DNA of 64,000 nt from JBBRVW01 sp038246545 (GTDB taxonomy: Bacteria; Actinomycetota; Actinomycetes; JACCUZ01), in NCBI GenBank assembly GCA_038246545.1, contig JBBRVW010000022.1, positions 1 to 64,000 of the forward strand, written 5' to 3'. The notes under the pieces were generated by a model, which was given only the letters and a program-made list of their open reading frames with translations, ran no database searches and was not told where the DNA came from. This document shows, piece after piece, positions 59,192 through 64,000 of the stretch. A program made the translations under genes and the position numbers. Positions within the stretch are counted from its first letter, which is position 1; each line of letters begins with the position of its first letter.

Positions 59192-59781
59192 GACGGCCCC
59201 CGGTCCGACCCCCAGCGAGTCCGGCTGGACGGTGCGACGCGCAGGCCGGTAGCGGCGGTAGCGGCGGGGAAGCCCGCAGGTGTCCGGCGGAAGTGGTCGG
59301 TGAACCGCTGACCGAGCACACCGGCGGCAGCCAGCGGCACCGCCGCCACGACGAGGTCCACCGGCTGGTGGTGCCGGACCAGCCCGACGGTCGCGACCAG
59401 GGCCGCGAGCCCCACCAGCACCAGGCAGATGCCCCGGTGGAACCTGGCCGCCTCCGAGTGCGGCCACGGTTCGGTCGGCATGCTGATCTCCCGCCCGCGG
59501 TGCGAGCCGGTGCAGGCGTCCTTCACCGGGCAGGCGTTGCAGATCGACGGCTTCGCCCGGTAGCTCTTCAGACGCCGCCCCTCGTCGTAGCCGGCCGGCC
59601 AGAGCATCTGGTCCTGCGGGCAGACCCACACGTCGTGGACCGGGTGGTAGCGAAAACCGGCCGTCCGGTAGCGGTCTGCCCGGGCGTGGCTGTGCCGGGC
59701 CAGCCGGTCGAGCGCCACCGCGACGGCGAGCAGGAAGCCTGCGTAACAGGCGAACAGGAGGACCTCGGGGGACCAGATCAC
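59188..59781 (-). CDS. membrane protein with embedded zinc-binding motif, qNOR operon
   Basis: A 197-residue protein: an N-terminal helix (LLFACYAGFLLAVAVALDRL), then a soluble part with VWVCPQDQMLWPAG and YRAKPSICNACPVKDACTG, then two helices (GICLVLVGLAALVATVGLV, VDLVVAAVPLAAAGVLGQ) and a basic tail. The C-x(n)-C-x2-C-x5-C pattern after YRAKP looks like the zinc motif of IS1182-type transposases, but there is no DDE domain. Both ends overlap neighbours as GTGA, between the nitric oxide reductase and stomatin genes. Possibly an accessory or sensor subunit. Confidence 0.78.
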   Translation of the reverse strand: MIWSPEVLLFACYAGFLLAVAVALDRLARHSHARADRYRTAGFRYHPVHDVWVCPQDQMLWPAGYDEGRRLKSYRAKPSICNACPVKDACTGSHRGREISMPTEPWPHSEAARFHRGICLVLVGLAALVATVGLVRHHQPVDLVVAAVPLAAAGVLGQRFTDHFRRTPAGFPAATAATGLRVAPSSRTRWGSDRGPS

Positions 59782-62114
59782 CGGTCGCCGCCCGGTGCGC
59801 CCGCCGCCGCAGCCACCCCGATCTCGGTGAACAGGACGTCGTCCGGCTCCTCGATCACCTGGTTGTCGACCCGGTAGCGGACGCCGAGCCAGCAGATCCA
59901 CAGGAAGGGCAGCGCGCCACCGGCGATGAACACGACGTCCCCGGGCAGGCGCATCCACTCGATGAGGCTGTTGCTGGGGTTGGTGATGAACTCCAGCTGC
60001 CTGGCCGCGAAGTACCCGTCGTTGACCGACTTGTAGAGCTGAAGGATGCCCAGCGGCAGCAGCGTCGCGAAGCACATCCACGCCAGCCCGATGTTGCAGG
60101 ACCAGAAGGACAGCTGGGCGAGCCGGTCCGGCCAGCGCTCCTGCGGAACCAGGTAGCGCAGGCAGAACAGCGCCAGCCCGATCGCGAGCATCCCGTAGAC
60201 ACCCATCATGGCGGCGTGGGCGTGGTTGGCCGTCAGCGCTGTGCCGATCTCGTAGTAGGACACGACGGGGAGGTTCACCAGGAAGCCGAAGATGCCGGCG
60301 CCGAGGAAGTTCCAGAACCCGACGGCCACCAGGAACATCACCGCCCAGCGGTGCGGGAAGGGCGTCTTCGAGGAGTTCTCCTGCCGTGAGCCGAGCTGCA
60401 GGAACGCCCAGGCCTCCACGGTGAGGAAGGTCAGTGGCAGCACCTCGGCGGCGGAGAAGAATGCGCCCAGCGCCATCGTCTCTGCGGCTGTACCGGAGAA
60501 GTACAGGTGGTGCATCGTGCCGATGACCCCGCCGACCGAGTACAGGATGATGTCGAGGTAGATGATCGTCATGGCCACCCGCTGGCGGACGACACCGAGC
60601 AGCACGAACAGGTAGGCCACCAGGACCGTGGTGAAGATCTCCAGGAAGTCCTCGACCCAGAGGTGGACGACCATGAACCGCCAGAAGTCCGCGACGGTGT
60701 AGCTGGAGTCCGCGTTGGTGAGCAGACCGACAGCGTAGAAGGCCGGGATCGCCAGGCCGGTGTAGAAAAACAGCCAGGGCATGTTGATCCGGGACTGGTG
60801 GCGCAGGGCGCCCCGCAGGCCGCGGAACAGCATGAAGGCCCAGAAGAACAGCGCCAGCGTCAGGAGCACCTGCCAGAGCCGACCCAGGTCGAGGTACTCC
60901 CACCCCTGCATCCCGAGCGCGTGCAGGGACGGCGACAACCAGCCATGAATGTCCAGGAGCTCGCCGGTGAGGGAGCCGAACACGACCAGGGCGAGGGCAC
61001 CCAGCAGGCCGTAGGCGAGCCAGGACTGACGGCGCGGTTCGCGGCCCGAGATGATGGGGGCGAGGAACAGCCCGGTGGCCAGGAACGACGTGGCGGTCCA
61101 GAAGATCGACAGCTGGACGTGCCAGGTGCGGACCAGGTTGTAGGGCAGCCAGCGCGCAAGGTCGAAGCCGAAGAAGCTGGTGAGGTCGGCCCGGTAGTGC
61201 TCGCTGGCCGCCCCGACCATCGTCTGGATGACGAAGAGCAGGCCGACCACGAGGAAGAAGTAGGCGCAGGCTCGCTGCGTGGGCGTGACGGCGACGTCGG
61301 CCGGCGGCCGGAAGGAGATGGTGTCGGCCTGTCGTCCGCGCCAACCCATCCGGTCGCCCCAGCGGCCGAACGCGGCGAACAGCGCGCCGATGCCCGCGAG
61401 CAGGACGATCAGGGACAGCACGCTCCAGACCACGACGTTGGCCGTCACGGTGTTCCCGACCAGCGCCTCGGGGGGCCAGTTGTTCGTGTAGGTGTAGTCC
61501 TTGTCCGGCCGCAGGGTCGAGCCTGCCCACGCCGACCAGGCGAAGTAGGCGGTCAGGGACCTGATCTCGGCCTTGTCGGTGATGGCGTCGGGCAGCAGGC
61601 CCTTGGACGCGCTCTGCGGGCCGAAGTACGCCGTGTAGTGCTCGACCAGCCGGTCGAAGGCCGCGGCCTGGGCCGCGGTGTAGGTGACGGTGTCCGAGCC
61701 GGAGTCGTACCGGTTGGTCTTGAAGTCTGCGATCACGCGCGCACGTGCGATGTCCGAGGACGCCCCGCCGTACGACGTGGTCGCGAGCAGGGCAGCGCGA
61801 TGGAGGTAGTCGGCGGTGAAGTCCGGACCGAGGTAGGCGCCGTGGCCGAAGATGGACCCGTACTCCATCAGGCCTTTGCGCAGGAACAGTGCTTGACCGG
61901 CCCGGACGTCGTCGCCGGTGTAGACCACCCGGCCGTCGGGGCCTCGGACCTGTGCGGCGATCGGCGGGTCGGCGGTGTACGCGCGGTACCCGAGGAAGCC
62001 GAGCACGGCCATGCCGAGCAGCAGGACGAGTGCCGTGACCTGGACCCACGCACGGGAGACCAGGGCGTCCCCTCCGACCGGGTCGAGCCGCGGGACTGGG
62101 GTCGAGACGGTCAT
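59778..62114 (-). CDS. norB: quinol-dependent nitric oxide reductase large subunit (qNOR)
   Basis: A 778-residue membrane enzyme of the haem-copper oxidase superfamily that reduces 2 NO to N2O with quinol. The N-terminal ~220 residues form the extra qNOR domain (GQALFLRKGLMEYGSIFGHG). The catalytic part then carries ERYLxH-like WHVQLSIFWTATSFLATGLF, the metal-ligand helix VVHLWVEDFLEIFTTVLVAY with the distinctive glutamates, TMHHLYFSGT with two His, and NHAHAAMMGVYG. There is no NorC gene, as expected of the single-subunit type. Likely a defence against NO rather than full denitrification. First gene of a three-gene operon. Confidence 0.93.
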   Translation of the reverse strand: MTVSTPVPRLDPVGGDALVSRAWVQVTALVLLLGMAVLGFLGYRAYTADPPIAAQVRGPDGRVVYTGDDVRAGQALFLRKGLMEYGSIFGHGAYLGPDFTADYLHRAALLATTSYGGASSDIARARVIADFKTNRYDSGSDTVTYTAAQAAAFDRLVEHYTAYFGPQSASKGLLPDAITDKAEIRSLTAYFAWSAWAGSTLRPDKDYTYTNNWPPEALVGNTVTANVVVWSVLSLIVLLAGIGALFAAFGRWGDRMGWRGRQADTISFRPPADVAVTPTQRACAYFFLVVGLLFVIQTMVGAASEHYRADLTSFFGFDLARWLPYNLVRTWHVQLSIFWTATSFLATGLFLAPIISGREPRRQSWLAYGLLGALALVVFGSLTGELLDIHGWLSPSLHALGMQGWEYLDLGRLWQVLLTLALFFWAFMLFRGLRGALRHQSRINMPWLFFYTGLAIPAFYAVGLLTNADSSYTVADFWRFMVVHLWVEDFLEIFTTVLVAYLFVLLGVVRQRVAMTIIYLDIILYSVGGVIGTMHHLYFSGTAAETMALGAFFSAAEVLPLTFLTVEAWAFLQLGSRQENSSKTPFPHRWAVMFLVAVGFWNFLGAGIFGFLVNLPVVSYYEIGTALTANHAHAAMMGVYGMLAIGLALFCLRYLVPQERWPDRLAQLSFWSCNIGLAWMCFATLLPLGILQLYKSVNDGYFAARQLEFITNPSNSLIEWMRLPGDVVFIAGGALPFLWICWLGVRYRVDNQVIEEPDDVLFTEIGVAAAAGAPGGDR

Positions 62115-62200
62115 CGGTGCTCCCGGGTGACGGGGTGGGTCGGCATCGCCGACCCCGCCGGACGGCGGAGGGGTCCGGCCCGATGTGGGACGGTGCCGGT

Positions 62201-62533
62201 ATGCAGAAGTCGTCGTTGACCGCGCTTGCCCGCGAAGAGCTGACCCGCGCGCGGGCGGCGTCGAGCGGTCGCAGCTCCCAGACCGTCTACGGAGGGCACG
62301 AGCACGTGCTGCGCCAGACCGTCATCGCGCTGGCAGCGGGCCGCCGGCTCGACGAGCACGAGAACCCGGGCGAGGCAACGGTGCACGTGCTCACCGGGCG
62401 GGTCCGGCTCGGCGCCGGCGACGACAGCTGGGAGGGCTCCCCCGGCGACCTGCTGGTCGTGCCCGACCTGCGGCACGTGCTCGAGGCCATCGAGGACTCC
62501 GCCGTGCTGCTCACGGTGGCCCTGCACCGCTGA
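62201..62533 (+). CDS. cupin domain protein
   Basis: A 110-residue single cupin: EHVLRQTVIALAAGRRLDEH carries the first metal-binding His set with ENPGEATVHVLTGRVRLGAG (motif 1), and WEGSPGDLLVVPDLRHVLEA (motif 2) follows. Divergent from the nitric oxide reductase gene with less than 100 bp between, so the two may share control. ATG at 62201; an in-frame ATG six codons earlier is possible. Such small cupins often sense or detoxify; its substrate is unknown. Confidence 0.85.
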   Translation: MQKSSLTALAREELTRARAASSGRSSQTVYGGHEHVLRQTVIALAAGRRLDEHENPGEATVHVLTGRVRLGAGDDSWEGSPGDLLVVPDLRHVLEAIEDSAVLLTVALHR

Positions 62534-62910
62534 CGCCCGGCCTGGCGCGGGCCGGGCGGCCCACCGTCGGTCTCCGCCGACATTGGTCACGCCCGCCTCC
62601 GGTGCACCGCGTGGCAATCAACGCGCTGCCGGGTCCGGGGCAACAGCTGGGGAGCCGGTGGTCCGGCTCGCTGCGAACCTAGGACCCGGCACCGTGCACC
62701 GCAAGGGGCAGCAGCGGGGCCGGCACCGGCAGGCGAGCCTGCGGACCATTCGGCACGGACCGGGACGTCCTGCCGCGGCGCGGGTGTCGATCTGGTGGAT
62801 CAGCAGGTATCGGGGGGCAACCAGGAGCATCCTCCAGGCGTCGTCTCAAGTACGCCGCAAGTCCCTCGCCAGTGGCGAGGAGCACGGTGGGACGGCCGAA
62901 GGAGGACCGC
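62534..62910. other. intergenic region without a supported gene
   Basis: About 375 bp. All open frames here look like GC-rich shadows and none matches a family I know. GAAGGAGGACC just before 62911 is the ribosome-binding site of the next gene. I see no RNA gene or clear hairpin. Confidence 0.4.
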
Positions 62911-63291
62911 ATGTCCAGCCAGCCCAGCCAGCCCGGCTCGAGGCCGCGCTTCACCCTCACCTGTCCGGAGTGCCACGCCGAGGTGTCGCTGTCCGCGCGT
63001 CGGCTGCTGGTCCGGGTCGACGAGGGCACGACGACCACCGGTGAGCTGCTCTGGACCTGCCTGTCCTGCGACGCCACCGTCACGACCGGGCTCGACGCGC
63101 CCGCGGTCGCAGTCCTCGTCATGGGCGGGGTCACCCACCTCGCCCTGACCACGCCGTCGGCCGAGCCGCTGGAGCGGGTGCCGGCCACGGTGGGCACCCT
63201 GCCGGCGCTGACCCACGACGACCTGCTCGACCTGCACGGCGCGCTCGCCTGCGACTCGTGGTTCCAGGAGCTGGTGCCCGGGGAGGGCTGA
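62911..63291 (+). CDS. zinc-ribbon hypothetical protein
   Basis: A 126-residue protein with an N-terminal CPEC knuckle (FTLTCPECHAEVSLSARRLL) and a second CLSC knuckle (LLWTCLSCDATVTTGLDA), making a zinc ribbon. The C-terminal LTHDDLLDLHGALACDSWFQ helix resembles those of small actinobacterial proteins of unknown function. GGAGG lies six bases before the ATG. Confidence 0.75.
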   Translation: MSSQPSQPGSRPRFTLTCPECHAEVSLSARRLLVRVDEGTTTTGELLWTCLSCDATVTTGLDAPAVAVLVMGGVTHLALTTPSAEPLERVPATVGTLPALTHDDLLDLHGALACDSWFQELVPGEG

Positions 63292-63301
63292 CCGAGCCGG
63301 A

Positions 63302-64000
63302 CTACGTCGCCGGCCGGGCCGCGTCCCGGGCCCGCGACACCTGCGCCAATAGCTCGCGCTCGCGCGCCGGGAAGTCGGGCACGTCCAGCCCGCGCTCCAG
63401 CCGGTCACGCAGGAAAGCCAGCTCGGTCGCGGCGTGCTGGAACTCCCGCAGCGCCGTCGCCGGCCCGCCGCCGTACCGGCCGAGCACCCAGTCCTGCGCC
63501 TGCCGTCGCCGTCGCAGGGACGCGATCATCGGCACGTCCCCGGGGTCCAGCCAGCCTGCCTCGACATACGCCGGCAGCCGGGCCGCCACGGTCGCTCCCT
63601 CGCGGCGGCGCGACCAGATGGCGATGCCGACCGCGAGCGCGAAGACCGGCAGCATCACGAGCAGGTAGCCGGTGAAGAAGCCCTGGATGCCGGCCAGCGA
63701 CGACAGGTTCCAGGCACCGTGCAGGACGACGGCGAGCAGGTAGCCGACCAACGGCGCGACGACGCGCAGCCCCCGGCGGGGCGTGCGGGCGGCTATGCCG
63801 AGCCCGATGCCGGTCATCGTCGTGAAGAGCGGGTGGGCGAACGGAGACAGGATCCCGCGCAGCAGGAAGGTGAAGCCGGCCGCGAAGAGGCCGGTCGCCA
63901 GCCCCTGCTCCTGCCCGGCCAGGAACGCGCGTCCGAAGTAGAGGACGTTCTCGGTGAAGGCGAACCCGACGCCCGACAGGCCTGCCAGGACGATGCCGTC
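63302..64000 (-). CDS. PrsW family intramembrane metalloprotease (partial, cut by window end)
   Basis: The gene runs off the right edge; 232 codons are visible. From the edge the frame reads GLSGVGFAFTENVLYFGRAF, with the conserved E-N pair of PrsW, then GILSPFAHPLFTTMTGIGLG with the His-bearing helix and LVGYLLAVVLHGAWNLSS with a further conserved His. A soluble C-terminal tail (ATALREFQHAATELAFLRDR) follows. PrsW proteases cut membrane-anchored anti-sigma factors. The N-terminus lies outside the window. Confidence 0.87.
   Translation of the reverse strand, partial: DGIVLAGLSGVGFAFTENVLYFGRAFLAGQEQGLATGLFAAGFTFLLRGILSPFAHPLFTTMTGIGLGIAARTPRRGLRVVAPLVGYLLAVVLHGAWNLSSLAGIQGFFTGYLLVMLPVFALAVGIAIWSRRREGATVAARLPAYVEAGWLDPGDVPMIASLRRRRQAQDWVLGRYGGGPATALREFQHAATELAFLRDRLERGLDVPDFPARERELLAQVSRARDAARPAT

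Noticed and set aside
59188..59781. Zinc-motif protein as an IS1182 transposase fragment
   Set aside because: It has membrane helices on both sides of the motif, no DDE domain, intact coding and GTGA overlaps with both neighbours, so it is a gene in its own right.
60507..62219. 570-codon plus-strand frame opposite qNOR
   Set aside because: Same shadow effect; qNOR motifs are continuous on the minus strand.
1..64000. CRISPR arrays, rRNA genes and complete insertion sequences
   Set aside because: I looked for regularly spaced repeats, rRNA motifs and transposase motifs and saw none.

Overview
The window is about 70% G+C, with GTG starts, GTGA/ATGA gene overlaps and a tRNA-Glu/Asp/Phe array. 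WXG100/EspC-type secretion substrates, a TIGR02677-02680 Wadjet cassette, DUF6153, DUF6510 and a quinol nitric oxide reductase all point to an actinomycete (Actinomycetota). I cannot name the genus.

Layout. (1) 0.3-5.4 kb holds catabolic genes: 2,2-dialkylglycine decarboxylase, an FMN-dependent alpha-hydroxy-acid dehydrogenase, an acetamidase/formamidase and an SDR oxidoreductase. (2) 5.4-7.1 kb is a graveyard: an acetate-transporter tail, a DUF6221-like gene with a frameshift and a Cys-repeat gene with a stop and a frameshift. (3) 7.1-16.6 kb is a defence island: an AbiE-type type IV toxin-antitoxin pair diverging from a complete four-gene Wadjet (JetABCD) plasmid-defence operon. (4) 16.6-35.5 kb is accessory DNA dominated by related toxin-antitoxin modules in different states of decay: two RelE/Phd families, and an HTH plus nucleotidyltransferase pair present three times. 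Between them lie an unrecognised four-gene coupled operon (20.3-22.8 kb), a truncated tyrosine integrase, a copper-resistance operon (DUF6153, DUF305, DUF2933, CopA), DUF2071, YccF and a class II Fic protein. This part ends at a tRNA-Phe, a plausible island integration site.

(5) 35.6-64 kb looks like core chromosome: the tRNA array, a membrane metallophosphoesterase, a small zincin, a PAS-GGDEF-EAL protein, a GH13 amylase/trehalose-synthase-like enzyme, an intact RelE/Phd pair, a type VII-secreted toxin with its likely immunity gene, a flavin/molybdopterin electron-transfer group (YuiH-like, FNR-like, DUF6510, DsbA-like, ApbE, FMN-binding), a histidine kinase/response regulator cluster next to an MMPL transporter, a tRNA-Lys(UUU) gene split by a group I intron, DUF899, a qNOR operon with a stomatin-like protein, a cupin, a zinc-ribbon protein and a PrsW protease cut by the window end.

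The strongest unusual signals are the group I intron inside the tRNA-Lys anticodon loop, the duplicated and decaying TA blocks with nearly identical DNA, the HTH/nucleotidyltransferase pair as a possible poorly described TA family, the unknown four-gene operon, and the qNOR operon protein that carries a transposase-like zinc motif between membrane helices.
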